Source: Corylus avellana (lineage: Eukaryota > Streptophyta > Magnoliopsida > Fagales > Betulaceae). Taken from it: 64,000 nucleotides of DNA. Both the position numbers and the translations under genes were made by a program. Shown one piece after another: positions 45,491 to 56,544 of the stretch (the first letter of the stretch is position 1; the number at the start of each line of letters is the position of its first letter). Location of the stretch: the NCBI RefSeq assembly GCF_901000735.1, contig NC_081550.1:3678669-3742668 (forward strand). The letters are read 5' to 3'. Below the pieces are notes generated by a model. That model was not told where the DNA came from. It ran no database searches and worked only from the letters and a program-made list of their open reading frames with translations.

Positions 45491-45685
45491 TTTAGGGTTG
45501 ACAAATAAAGGCATCTATATATCTTCTCTTCAATTCTCAAACCTTCATTCATTTTACAAATGATGATTTTATGCAACGAGGAAATGTGTGGTTTAATTAC
45601 CTCCATCCCCAAGATATGTCAATGAGAACGAGAGTTGTAAAATGAAGCTTGAGAATTGAAGATGACTTTATTTGCCAACCCTAAA
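45491..45685. mobile_element. MITE in DC1 copy 3 3' flank
   Basis: 195 bp with inverted ends TTTAGGGTTGACAAATAAAG and CTTTATTTGCCAACCCTAAA, and inner inverted words CTTCAATTCTCAA and TTCATTTTACAA. The orthologous position in the copy 4 unit (56545-56736) has the same element, so it was there before the duplication. Confidence 0.8.
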
Positions 45686-45988
45686 CTACTTGCTGTGGCA
45701 GAAATATATACGTTGGAGACATGCAAAGTAATAATTATTGTAAACCAAAAAAAAGACGGCGTTGGTGGTGTTCATATGTAAAAGTTCTTCCATAGTCAAT
45801 GTATAATGACAGTCATCAATATCATTACTCGTCTACTTATCACCAAACTTGTAACATATATCAAAATGTGAAACAAAAAGTTTAATCCAATCAAAGTATA
45901 TGATTAAATAAATAATACAATTACAAGAAACTCTCTCCAGTACAATCAACTACAAAAAGATATTTTTCTAATCAGTGCTAAGAAGTTA

Positions 45989-47668
45989 TTATGTACTCAT
46001 CTTGCCCATACAGGTATACCACGGATGGATGATGAATTTGCATTGTCTACAGTTTAAAGCCAAATCATCATCAAAAAATTTTCCGCATTCATCACATGGG
46101 CGAGAGTCCTTAGTTCTTCGGACAAAATTGAGAGGGTGTTGGTGATTTTTCCAAGTAAAATCTATTCCATACTTAATGTAAGGATACCTCCCAACTACGC
46201 ATCGAAGATGAGCAGTAAAATTGCATTTTACACAACAATAAACCCAATGGTTTGGATTTCTTTCTTCTTCGCAAATCAAACAATAATATTCTTCAGAATC
46301 GTTTTCAATAATGTAAGTGAGTGAGAGAGGATGTGGATGATATTCATACTCAACTTTGAGTGGGAGTGTCGCACATTCAAAACCCAAGCCAAAATTGCAT
46401 TTCGTGCATACAAATACACCATTGGCACTCCTCTGCCCCTCACAAGAATTGCACTTTTGAACTGAACTTGGAGCAAGAAAAAGGGGGTGCTGGTGACCTT
46501 CATGCTTAAAGGTTTTTGGAATCGAACAACATCGGATATCAATACTATATTCACAATCGGAACATTTATAAGTGAAGCCATGGCTACGGCGTTGACAAGC
46601 GAAACAATGTTCAGTGTTACCAATTTGAGATCCGCATGGGTAGAGGGTAAGCACATGTGGGTGAGTTGGGAGTCGCTTCTTTAATGGTAGTCTAGCACAT
46701 GCGCTATGGAGAAAATAATTACATTGCTCACAACTATAAAATGGGGCAAAAATTAGTTGCATACAACCTTCACAAAGCTTATTATGATGAACCTCGACTT
46801 GGTTGCGGCTAAGGATTAAGTTATGTTCATGACCCAAATGTTTGAGCTCCTCCCGTTCTTCACCCTCTTCAAAGTCGATACCCTCCTCCTCTATGCTTGA
46901 GTCTATGGTATCAGTAATTGCTCCCATCAAATTTATGCGTGCGCAATTCAAGTGGGCTACAAAATTACATTGTTGACAATAATAACCCGCATACTTAAGG
47001 TTGAGATTTTTATAGCAGAGCTGACAGAATACATCGCCGTGCTCCTTCATCACCATACCAAGTGAATGGATGAGGGTGAGCAGGTGACGATCTGCCATAA
47101 TTTTGATTCTACGTGGCATCTGAGTACAAAAGGCGTGAGACAAGAGTTGACAAATGCGACATACCTGGGCAACGCTGTTGCCATCCAAACCACAGAGTTC
47201 ACAAGTGAAGTGGATCAGTTGAAAGAAGTGGGCGAATTCGTGTTGGTGACCGTCGTCTGTATTAGTTTGCCAACTGGAAGCACATTCGATGTCAATGTCG
47301 AAATCGCAACTATTGCAATGGTAGAAGAAGCATCTTTCGCAACTCTTAAGGCAGGCATCGCAAATGTAAATCCCTGATGGTGTTTGGAGAACAAGGGTGT
47401 GGTTTGGATGCGCAAGGTGTTGTATCTCAGGGGGTAACTCCGCGCATGACTTGTGAAGAAAGAAGTTGCAGTGAGAACATTTGTAGGCAGGACCGCATAC
47501 AGATTTATTGCAACCTGAGCAAACAACTTCATTTTCTAACTCTTCCACAAACATCAACTGATGCTCCTCCTGGCTAAAATGTTGGACTACTTCCTTCTCT
47601 TTCTCTCTCTCTCTCTCCCTCTTACACAGTCCGGTACACACTTCAAGCACAGATCGATCTAAACCCAT
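45989..47668 (-). CDS. DC1-domain protein, copy 3, start codon displaced
   Basis: Nine-module DC1 protein, single exon. All nine modules keep their zinc ligands better than the other copies (module 7 CTKCNF, module 8 HLRCVV). The start is uncertain. The ATG used by copies 1, 2 and 4 (MEVIQ/MEEIQ) has become AAG here (KEVVQHFS). The longest frame instead begins at 47668 and reads 26 residues of former 5'UTR, including a GA-repeat-encoded RERERE stretch. That upstream ATG lies inside the region corresponding to the leader intron of the paralogues (47641-47708). If the intron is spliced, the first in-frame ATG is at 47552-47554, giving 521 aa and losing the first 12 residues and the first ligand His. 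No signal peptide. Confidence 0.88.
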   Translation of the reverse strand: MGLDRSVLEVCTGLCKREREREKEKEVVQHFSQEEHQLMFVEELENEVVCSGCNKSVCGPAYKCSHCNFFLHKSCAELPPEIQHLAHPNHTLVLQTPSGIYICDACLKSCERCFFYHCNSCDFDIDIECASSWQTNTDDGHQHEFAHFFQLIHFTCELCGLDGNSVAQVCRICQLLSHAFCTQMPRRIKIMADRHLLTLIHSLGMVMKEHGDVFCQLCYKNLNLKYAGYYCQQCNFVAHLNCARINLMGAITDTIDSSIEEEGIDFEEGEEREELKHLGHEHNLILSRNQVEVHHNKLCEGCMQLIFAPFYSCEQCNYFLHSACARLPLKKRLPTHPHVLTLYPCGSQIGNTEHCFACQRRSHGFTYKCSDCEYSIDIRCCSIPKTFKHEGHQHPLFLAPSSVQKCNSCEGQRSANGVFVCTKCNFGLGFECATLPLKVEYEYHPHPLSLTYIIENDSEEYYCLICEEERNPNHWVYCCVKCNFTAHLRCVVGRYPYIKYGIDFTWKNHQHPLNFVRRTKDSRPCDECGKFFDDDLALNCRQCKFIIHPWYTCMGKMST

Positions 47669-47708
47669 GCGTTTTTTTATTTTCTAAATGTAACCGAAAA
47701 ATCTTCAC
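47641..47708 (-). other. candidate 5'UTR intron of DC1 copy 3, weakened sites
   Basis: Aligned with copy 1, the donor CAG/GTAAG or CAG/GTGAG has become CAA/GTGAA and the acceptor TTGCAG has become TTGAAG. GT and AG remain. At 68 bp it is near the lower limit for a plant intron. Confidence 0.45.
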
Positions 47709-48184
47709 TTGAAACTGAACCTAATAACCTAGATCGGTAGATTGAATCGACTCCCAACGGAAACCCAGAGACAGAAAGTGCGAGTAAGCAAAAAGGGTTT
47801 CTTTTTTTTTTCTTCTTCTTTTCTGTGAAAGGTGGAGAAGACAGAGGGACGAGGGGCAGCTGTAGGATGATTTAGAGTGGTGGGACCATTGGGAAAGAAA
47901 AAACGCCAAACCTTTTAAAAAAGAAGAGTAGTTGTCTAGTAGAGCAAGTCCTTTATTTTTCAGAGTTATTGTACTATTGTCATTATTGACAATAATTATT
48001 CAACACACAATAATTTATTGTGCGTTGAATAATCAAAATCAATAATGTTGTGGAAAGAGTTGGTACATCATATATTAATTACGTTGGACCCATTTCAACA
48101 CCATGACATCAAGTATTGAAATTTAAAAATTTAGGTTTTCAAAATAACGATTTAATTTAAAAAAGAAGAGTAGTGTTTTCTTCA

Positions 48185-48953
48185 GGGAAATCATATATAA
48201 AATTCTTAAGTTAACGCGCTTTTTTTTTAAATTCTTTGGGTATTTTTTTTTTTGAAATTTAGTCATTGGGTCACTCGAAACTACTAGAAAACTTCATACT
48301 GTCAATTTTTGTTAATTTCCGTTAGTCCACTCAAAACTCTCCGTTTCATCTGATTAAAATATTAATTTTTTATTAATTTAATTTTAAAAAAAATTGAAAG
48401 GTGGCCAAGGGTGGCCGTGCCACCCCTGGCCACCCCCCCAACCCCTAAGGGGTGGCTCGAGCCACCCCATGAGTGGAAAGGGGTGGCCCGCAAGCCACCC
48501 CTCCACCCCAGGGGTGGTCATGAGCCACTCCAAACCACCCCAGGGGCGAGCCACCCCTGGGGTGGCCGCGAGCCTCCCCATGGGTGGAAAGGGGTGGCTT
48601 GCTGCCACCCTATTGGGGGTTTGGGGTGGCTGCGAGCCACCCCTTTCCACCCATGTGGTGGCTCGAGCCACCCGGGCCTAGCCACAAGCCATCCCGTAGG
48701 GGTTGGAAGGGTGGCCAGGGGTGGCGACCCCTGGCTACCCTTCAATTTTTTTTAAAAATTAAATTAATAAAAAGTTAATATTTTAATAAGATAAAACGAG
48801 GAGTTTTGAGTGGACTAACGGCAGTTAACAAAAATTGACGGTAGAGAATTTCTAGTAGTTTCGAGTTACCCAGGAACTAAATTTTCAAAAAAAAATACCC
48901 AAATTTTTTTTAAAAAAAACGCATTGACTTACGAATTTTGTATATGATTTCCC
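48185..48953. mobile_element. Mutator-like fold-back element, 769 bp, 9-bp target duplication
   Basis: Termini GGGAAATCATATA and TATATGATTTCCC, arms of about 250 bp nearly collinear over their whole length (for example GTCAATTTTTGTTAA, CGTTAGTCCACTCAAAACTC). Flanks TTTTCTTCA (48176-48184) and TTTTCTTTA (48954-48962) form a 9-bp duplication with one mismatch, the Mutator signature. The core (48395-48745) is CCACCCC/GGGGTGG-rich and gives spurious open frames on both strands. It sits in the upstream region of DC1 copy 3. Confidence 0.88.
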
Positions 48954-49164
48954 TTTTCTTTATTGGCATGTAAGCGGGAACCTTATTTATCTTAGTTATG
49001 GGACCATTGCCATTAGTCTGGGTTGAATAATCAAAATCAATAATGGTGCGGAAGCCGACAAAAACCAATAACGACGCCGATATTCTTGCCAGCTCCTTGG
49101 TCTTCACATCAACTAACACTCAGATTAATTAAAGGGATTTAAATGATTAACCACTTACGTTCTT

Positions 49165-50815
49165 TGAATTTTATTTTATTTTTATTTTTATTATTTTTGG
49201 TTTTTGGTTAGATGGAGAACAAAAAAGAAAAAAAAAGACAAACTTAAAAAACAGGTTAGAGATCTTAAAGGGAAAAAGAAGAAGAAGATGTGAATGCAGT
49301 TTGCATACTGATGATGGATACTACCATCGGGAGTACGAATAATCCTATTAAATATCTAAACGGACTTCTTAATAAGCCATGGAGATTTAGATGAAAAATA
49401 ACTGTGGAAAAAAGGTTTCCAAAAAGAAATCAGAAAGAAAAGGAAAAAAGATCAACTCCACAGATAAAGAGTCTGAAGACCAAACATATTGGATAAAAAC
49501 TAAGCAACAAAGCTAAAGAAAATTATAGAAAGTCACACAAAGTAACAAGAAAAAACTCAAAACACAACAGCTGCGATGGAGGGAGGCTTCGGTGGACACT
49601 GCACGACGCATGGGACCCACGCACTAGTGCGTTATATCCACTCGCAAGAGCGTGTGGACCACGCCCCGGCGCTTGGTGGTCGAAAGGAGCCGCAGAGGAG
49701 TTCACCGGAAAGCTGGAACGCCGGTGATGATGGAGGATAGGCGTGTGCCTGGCAAGATGGAAAGAAGTGTTAAAGTACATCAAGCTATCAAGAGCTTGAG
49801 TGCAGATCGAGCGCAGCATCGATCGCACTAATAGAAGCGGAAGTCCAGAATCAAGTCCAAGTGCGATCGAGCGCAGAATCGATCGCACTAACAGAAGCAA
49901 AAGTCGAGAATCAAGCCCGATTGCGATCGATCGCAAACCAAATGCGATCGAGCGCAAGTCAATCCTGCTGCTGCAGTAAATCTGAACCAATATGGAAAGA
50001 TGTCTGGAATCCACTTATGATAGCACGCAGAGAAGATTTCCTTAAGGATACAGCCTGTGATCTAATATGTTCTAAAGGGCAAGTTGCACAATTAGGCAAT
50101 AACTTGGACAACAAGGAAATATGCTAGTAGATTTGTTTAGTATAGAATCCCTTGTAATATTTTTGATTTTGTTCTGCATTAGGTCAAGCTCTAGTATATA
50201 TATACAATTGTATTGTACTTGTAAAATTATCAACTTTGAATCAACCTTCTCAAAGTTTTTAAAGAAGTAGATCGGACTTTGAAAAGTCAATCTTCAAGCC
50301 TATACAGATCTAGCCGGTGAAGCGATGGAGGAGACGTTCCATAGAAGGGGGAGGTGGGAGCCGGGAGGCGATCCATTGCTGCTGCTTTTTTTGAGGGGCG
50401 GAGATAAATCGTCAAAGACGATGGATAGAGCAAGAGAAAACTTTAGATGTAAAGAAGTTCTCTCAAGAAGAGAGAAATTTAGAAGGAAAAGCTGTTGGTT
50501 GTTGCAAAAGGAGTGAGGAGGAGGAGGGAAACTAGGAGGTTTTCCCTCCTCCTCAAGCTTGGCCGAAAATGGAGGCTTCAGGAGAGAGACAGGAGCGTTT
50601 AGATATTTTTTTATATGACGCATTTTTTAACTCTAGATGTAAAGGAGTTCTCTTAAGAAAAGAGAAACTCAAAAAAAAAAAGCTGTTGGTTGTTGCAAAA
50701 GGAGCGAGGAGGAGGAAAAACTTTCCTCCTCCTCAAGCTTGGCCGAAAATGGAGGCTTCAGGAGAGAGAAGGGAGAGTTTGGATATTTTTTTATATGACG
50801 CATGTTTTAAAATTT
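49165..50815. mobile_element. 1.65-kb insertion in the copy 3 upstream region, LTR-like
   Basis: Relative to copy 4 (59160 onward) this stretch is extra: similarity stops at GTTCTTTGAAT and resumes at about 50812. It contains GATCGAGCGCA repeats (49810-49955), a TATA-like AGTATATATATAC (50192) and a GA-rich part. A 163-codon minus-strand open frame is low-complexity repeat. Element ends are not defined; it may be more than one insertion. Confidence 0.5.
50445..50815. repeat. tandem duplication, 190-bp period
   Basis: Two units (50445-50634 and 50635-50815) share AGATGTAAAG(A/G)AGTTCTC, AGCTGTTGGTTGTTGCAAAA, CTTGGCCGAAAATGGAGG and TTTTTTTATATGACGCAT. Confidence 0.88.
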
Positions 50816-50819
50816 AAAA

Positions 50820-51180
50820 TATTAAAAATGATTTCAAAGTATGTAATTATAAATATAATTTTTAAAAATGCAGTTAAACTTTTAAAGTTGTGCGATTTTA
50901 AAAAACACCTTTTTAATTTTTTTTAAATGTAATTCCAACATTAACTGCATTCCTTGCATGGCACAATCTAATCGCTCACACTTTTTTTTTTTTTTTTTCC
51001 ATTTTTTTTTTTGGTCGATGATTAAAAGGTATCGGCGCAAAAACAAAACAAAAGAGTTATAGCATGTGCAAAGGAATTGGTACATCCATATATTAATTAC
51101 GTCGGGCCCATACCAACACCATGACATTCGGACTAGATTGGTGCCTATTATTGGATACAAAATATTTTGAATGCAGTAGA
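50820..51180. repeat. distal upstream block shared by DC1 copies 3 and 4
   Basis: CCAACATTAACTGCAT, GCACAATCTA, GATGATTAAAAGG and TTGGTACATCCATATATTAA recur in order at 59385-59570. Confidence 0.75.
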
Positions 51181-51259
51181 TGGTTCCCAAGGACCACCCC
51201 TTTGGTGGCCAGCCACCCATGGGCCAAAATGAGGTGGTCGGACCACCTTTTATTTTATT

Positions 51260-51300
<41 letters not shown>
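51180..51300. repeat. GC-rich core remnant and (AT)n microsatellite
   Basis: CCACCCCTTTGGTGG and GGTGGTCGGACCACC palindromes are followed by about 20 AT dinucleotides (51259-51299). Confidence 0.6.
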
Positions 51301-51304
<4 letters not shown>

Positions 51305-52780
51305 TTTTTCAACATATTTGAGAACTCAAATGAGTTGATGTGACGTTCTAGAGAAATCAATCAAGTACTTTCGAGTTCACCTCTTATCTTCATTCCTTAA
51401 TGAACAAAACTCAGGGATCTCATCTTCTCCGAAGAGAGTCTGAAGTGAAAGACTTTTCACCAAATGACAAAGGTAGCTATAATTTAAATCCATAATCACA
51501 AATAATCATATAGTAAAACTTAAAGCATAATAACATAGATAGACTCACAAATGTTACAGTCAAAGACTGGTCATCCAAAAATATTATAGACCATATCTAA
51601 TTATTATGAAAACAACATCAAAACCCACATTTAACAAGATACAACATAAAGATAATCTCGATCATATCATAATTATGAGTAACTCCATTAGCATCTCACA
51701 TGGACTTGAGCCACATGAGATCTATGTCCTCAAAAATGATATGCATCAAGTCCTTAAACAACATTATTTTTGGATGAATTCTAGAAATAGTGCTGCTCCT
51801 AGCATTGCTCATGGATGAAATAGGATTCTCTCCATTTCAAGCGGAACGAAGAGAAATGGAGATGAACAATTTTATGATCTATATTTTATTTTGTTAATTC
51901 ATCTAATTATCTACATAGTGCCATGTCATTTAGAGTTACTATATTAAAAATTTATTCGTCTACATTTCACTTAAAATTGAGAGGATCCCAATCAATTATG
52001 CATCGGAGATTTTTTTTGAGCCTCTAGCTATAAGAAGAAACCCTATTCTATCCACACATCGATTAGTTTTCACCACTACAAATACAGTTGGTAGAGATGC
52101 TATTTGAGAGTCATTCAGATTACTCGCATATATAAGAAAACAAACAAGCTTAAGCAACATGATGTCTTCCAGCAAAAATTTAGCGTTGGGGATGATGTTG
52201 GTGTTGTGTATTAAACGGAAGAAAACTAATTATAATATTCCTAAATATTAGTTTTTGTAGAATTTGCATAGGAATTAACACAACAAGAAATTGCAAACCT
52301 TTGTCCACGTGTATGGGTTCAACTTGAGTGTTGGTAATCTCCCATCGTAATTAGAATCAAAAGATAATGGTCCTGCATTTTTGTTGATGGAAACACAAAA
52401 TTTACTAAAAGTTGTGAATTCGAGAAGAAAATTAAGGAAACAATGCGACATGTGACATGGTAGTGGGACGTTTGATATTTGAGTTTCCTTTACATGCTGT
52501 CAAGATTAAGGAAAACTCTTTGGATCTGATTTCTTCTTACGACATAGACATGATTTACACAACACGATTTTCAACATGTTTGATGTTGTTGAACAGTTTT
52601 TTGATGGGTGAACTGCATGTTCTTTGAGATGCTTTGAATCTCTAATTTTTATTTCTTAATAGTCTCACGATCACAGCAAAATAGTAAAGGCGTCAAATAT
52701 CCACCGGTATCTATATCGGGAAATTCCGATGCTTATGCATGTTAGTTTCTTGGAGGAGAGTATAATGTGATGCACAAAGC
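51305..52780. other. intergenic, no gene identified
   Basis: No frame longer than 70 codons has a recognisable product. The texture is that of old transposon sequence. Confidence 0.3.
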
Positions 52781-53149
52781 ACAATATTTCAATGTGTTGG
52801 AGTTTGAGGTTTATACTTGGGGTATGGGCCTCTTTAAAGGCAGAGAAATATAGTCAGGGTTGGATTAGGTCTCCTATTTCAATTCAACCTTGGATGTAGA
52901 AGAGTTTAATTTGGACCCGGGCTTCTACTCCAATTTGGAGTATGAATGTTCAGACCCGATTTTTCAAGTAGTTCCAATTGAACTTGGATTGTGTTTCCTA
53001 CTCCAATTTAACTTGGAGTTGGAGTCTAACATGGATTCTCTGGGATAAGACCCAATCTCAAAAGTTAGGGGTCGACAACATCTTTCCTAGAATCAAGGGA
53101 TAAAGATCCCTGATACCTTATGTATTGAGGTGATTGTCTAGCCATCTTG

Positions 53150-53600
53150 AGAGATGTTTGTTCCGGGGCTTGTATGTAGTGGATGAACCTTGGTCCGGAG
53201 ATGTGTCTAATCTCGACACCCAATATGGCTGTCACCTGTCATGTCCTCCTAGGAGTGACCCATTCCTGGGGAATGCTTATTCTACGACTTGCATCCAGTA
53301 GGTGAATCTTGGTCCTTGCATGTGTCCAATCATGAAACCCAATTTAGCTGTCATCTGTCATGTCCTCCTAGGATGACTTTGTTCTCGGGAGTCACCTGTC
53401 ATGTCTTCTCAAGAAGACTCTGTTCTCGGGAGTGACCCATTCCTAGAGAATGCTTATTCCGGGACTTCCATGCAGTAGGTGAATCTTGGTCATGAGATGT
53501 GTCTGATCCCAGGACCCAATCTTGATGTGCTAAGCTACGTCCTCCCGGGATGTATCTATCCTGGGAGTGACCCAGTGAGTCTCCTTCATGTCTTCCCGAG
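53150..53600. repeat. degenerate tandem repeat
   Basis: GTAGGTGAATCTTGGTC-like words recur at about 53180, 53297 and 53474. CACCTGTCATGTC recurs at about 53235 (CACCTGTCATGTCCTCC), 53352 (CATCTGTCATGTC) and 53393. Spacing is about 117 and 177 bp, so units have been gained or lost. Non-coding. Confidence 0.65.
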
Positions 53601-53870
53601 GTATGCCAATCATAGGGTTCTTGATATTGCGACCCTAAACTGGTAGCGCCGTGAACAACCTAGAATCTGATTGTGAACAACCGAGAATCTGATAGGCCGG
53701 TTAAGTAAAATAATTCCCGAAAAATACTATCACAACATATTGCATAGGTAGTTTTTTTTCTAAGCAAAAAGGGTAGGTCGAAGAAATCAATTGTGGCTAT
53801 CCTACTTGGGCGTGACCATAGTAACACCTACTCCTTAGGAGCCGCATATGAGGGGCCTAGATGGTGAGAA

Positions 53871-54034
53871 CACTACAAAAATATGAGTTTAATGACTGTC
53901 ATATTGTGACATTTTTAGGCAAAAAAAGTCACTATATGGTTAGTGACATGGCTTTAGTAACCTTTTCGAAATGGCAAAAAGCGCATAGACTAGGAAAGGG
54001 GGTAATGCAGTTTTTACTGTTCACAAAACGTCAT

Positions 54035-54066
<32 letters not shown>

Positions 54067-54085
54067 CTTTCTCTCTCATTTTCCA

Positions 54086-54116
<31 letters not shown>

Positions 54117-54500
54117 CTCTCCCTCAGATCTTCTCCCTCGATCTCTCTCGCTGTCCCTCTTTCCATCCCTCAGATCTTCTCCCTGAAGATCCCTCAGATC
54201 TTCTTTTTTTTTTTTTTTTTTCTCTCCCTTGTATCTTCTTCTTTTCTCCTACTTCTTCATGACGCCGGCACAGCAGAGGACGCGGGCGAAGGTTTCACTT
54301 GGGTAGAACCACTCTCTGCACAAATCATCACATGCCCATCAAAGGCAGGATGAAGAGCAGACCTAAAACCTCCTTCAATGGTGGGTATGATTATAACGTA
54401 AGACCTTATCTCGGGAACATCTAAGAGCACCCTTGGGTCTCCATTTGTAAATCTGAGCCAGAATTCCCTACCCGCATGGTAGACCAAAATGCTTCCAACT
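53871..54500. mobile_element. CACTA-type transposon end with captured gene fragment
   Basis: CACTACAAAAATATG at 53871 is the CACTA terminus, followed by subterminal GTGACATTTTT and GTCACTATATGGTTAGTGAC motifs. Inside lie TC-rich tracts and, at 54293-54495 on the minus strand, a glycosidase gene fragment. The opposite end (TTTTTGTAGTG) was not found. Confidence 0.55.
54293..54495 (-). pseudogene. stachyose/raffinose synthase (GH36) gene fragment
   Basis: Minus-strand translation gives MRVGNSGSDLQMETQ in one frame, then VLLDVPEIRSYVIIIPTIEG, ALHPAFDGHVMICAESGSTQ and VK in the next. Both parts align end to end with the region of plant stachyose/raffinose synthases just before the catalytic barrel. 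The frame change near 54431 fits loss of one base in the Trp codon between the parts. Similarity stops after QVK, perhaps at an exon edge. About 65 of more than 750 residues remain, so it is not functional. Confidence 0.8.
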
Positions 54501-55150
54501 TAGGATTGAGATCTCCTCCAATTACTTAAAATTGGAGATTTTCATGATACAAAATCGTGTCCTTTCATTTTAAATTCAATAGTATATAAAATTATTTAAA
54601 TCTTGGTAAAACAAAAACGAGCTTAAAATCGAAATTTAATGCTTCAGTTATACAAAAGCAGCTGACATTTTATAAACTATTATATGCATCATTTTATAGA
54701 TAAGCAAACTTGAGAATTAGTGTTTTCTTAGCAATGTGAGACAAGTTAATATATTGTGTTCAGACTCCAATGGGACAATGCTCCCTAAAAATTTTTATTT
54801 TTTTTTTCAACGTCTCTCTCTCAATCTCCCTCACGAGTCACAGTGCATCTTCCACCCCAACTCTCGTTTCCCACTCTCTCACTCTCGCTCACCAGACAAG
54901 TAGTGATCCAAAGTGTTTGGGTCTATTTGATTCTTCAATAGTTTCTGCTTTTTGCAATTTCTTTCAATAGTTTCTGCTTGATTCTTCTTCCTTTCATTTG
55001 GGTCTGCTCTAATTGAATTTGGGTCTTTTTTAATGATTGCTCTCTCTGTGATCACGAAGGGTCTGAAAATTTTCATTTCCTAATGCTTAAACATAAATGC
55101 AATTTTAAGATTTTAATAATTATGAGATTTATAATTAATTATGTGTTACT

Positions 55151-55156
<6 letters not shown>

Positions 55157-55188
<32 letters not shown>
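55157..55188. repeat. (AT)n microsatellite
   Basis: About 16 AT dinucleotides. Confidence 0.9.
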
Positions 55189-55364
55189 CTTGCTCACGAG
55201 CCTAACCGAGTCAAGCCGAACTTGCTTTGTTTAATATTCAAGCTACGATTTGTGTTCACGAAGCGTTTCATTTAATAATCGAGTCAAGTACGAGCTAAGC
55301 TTATACGAGCCGATCTCGAGCTCGCTCACGAGTGGCTTGCTCACTTAACACCCCTATGCCTAAG

Positions 55365-56160
55365 CAAGCCTTGGGTTGCCCAAACACTTGCCCGAGCAAG
55401 TGAGCCCCACAAGAACCTCTCACTAACTATATGTCCAAATTGCAAGCAACATGATCTCATTCTCGAAAACTTTCTATTCTCGTACACTCTTTTCTTCTGC
55501 AACTCATCTTTGTTGTCTCACTCTCTTCCTCACAACTTCTTAAATTATATGAAAAATATAAGAAATATTTGACAATTTTCTATACGAACCAAATGCCAAA
55601 AATAGCCAATTTATTTGAAAAATGTTTTCAGCTAGAAATATTTTATAACATAACAAAAAAAAAAAAAAAATGAAAAGAACACGGGCAAGGGGGTTGTCAA
55701 ATGGAATTGCTCGGTGCATATATTAATTGGACCCAGCCCATACCAACTTATTTACTTTACATTCCTTTATATATGCGTTCAAAGTTTCAATTCTATGCAG
55801 GCCCAACCAGGCCCATCTTTATTTGGTTGGTGATATTTGCTGTATGAAATTGAAATATTTTGAAATTGAACGGAACTAGTTGAAGTTGAACTCCTCCCTT
55901 GGGGGTTAAAACGGCAAGTAGTTGGGCAATTATATTTTAATAAAATCACAATGCAAAAGAAAATCATATATGCATCAATCCCATACCAGTTTTCCATATT
56001 AATAAACTCATTATACTTCCTCATTTCTCATCAATATCCTCTTGATTAATTGTCTGATTTTACGTACGTATTCAAAGATTTCGTCGGGATTTGGCTTAGG
56101 TGTTGTAAAAGAAATTACAATATTTATATTATAGTTTTTTAAGGGTTCAAATTACTTTCT
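55365..56160. repeat. second copy of block 22550-23300
   Basis: Collinear with the block 3' of the DC1 pseudogene; here it lies 3' of copy 4. Confidence 0.85.
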
Positions 56161-56544
56161 CATTCTTTTTCTCCTTCCCTCTCAAGAAATACTTGAAATT
56201 AAGTCTAGCCTCTTTAAAAACTACATCATAAGTGCTACAGCACCTAAGCATAATCCCTGCAAGTGCTTATATGGTCATTATACATTCGAATATTTGCCCC
56301 CACATTGCTTGAGAAATATATTATGTTAAAATAATTTTAAAAAAACATTATTTTACTTATCTGACATATCCTGGCTTGAAATAAGACCATATATATGGTT
56401 ATGAATTAGGAAGCTAGAAACAGGATGAATAGAAATTGCGTACCACCACATATGTCCTCTTCAATCCCCAATTGTGTTGCTAATTCCAAGCAAGAAAACT
56501 GCATCGATTGAGGATAGTAATTGCAAACCACACACAATAAGTTG

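Noticed and set aside
48384..48755. Overlapping open frames on both strands (95-114 codons)
   Set aside because: They are translations of the CCACCCC/GGGGTGG palindromic core of a fold-back element; proline, glycine and histidine dominate and no domain is visible.
49523..50014. 163-codon minus-strand open frame
   Set aside because: The repeated LRSIA and LLLLVRS residues come from the GATCGAGCGC repeat array; no known protein resembles it.
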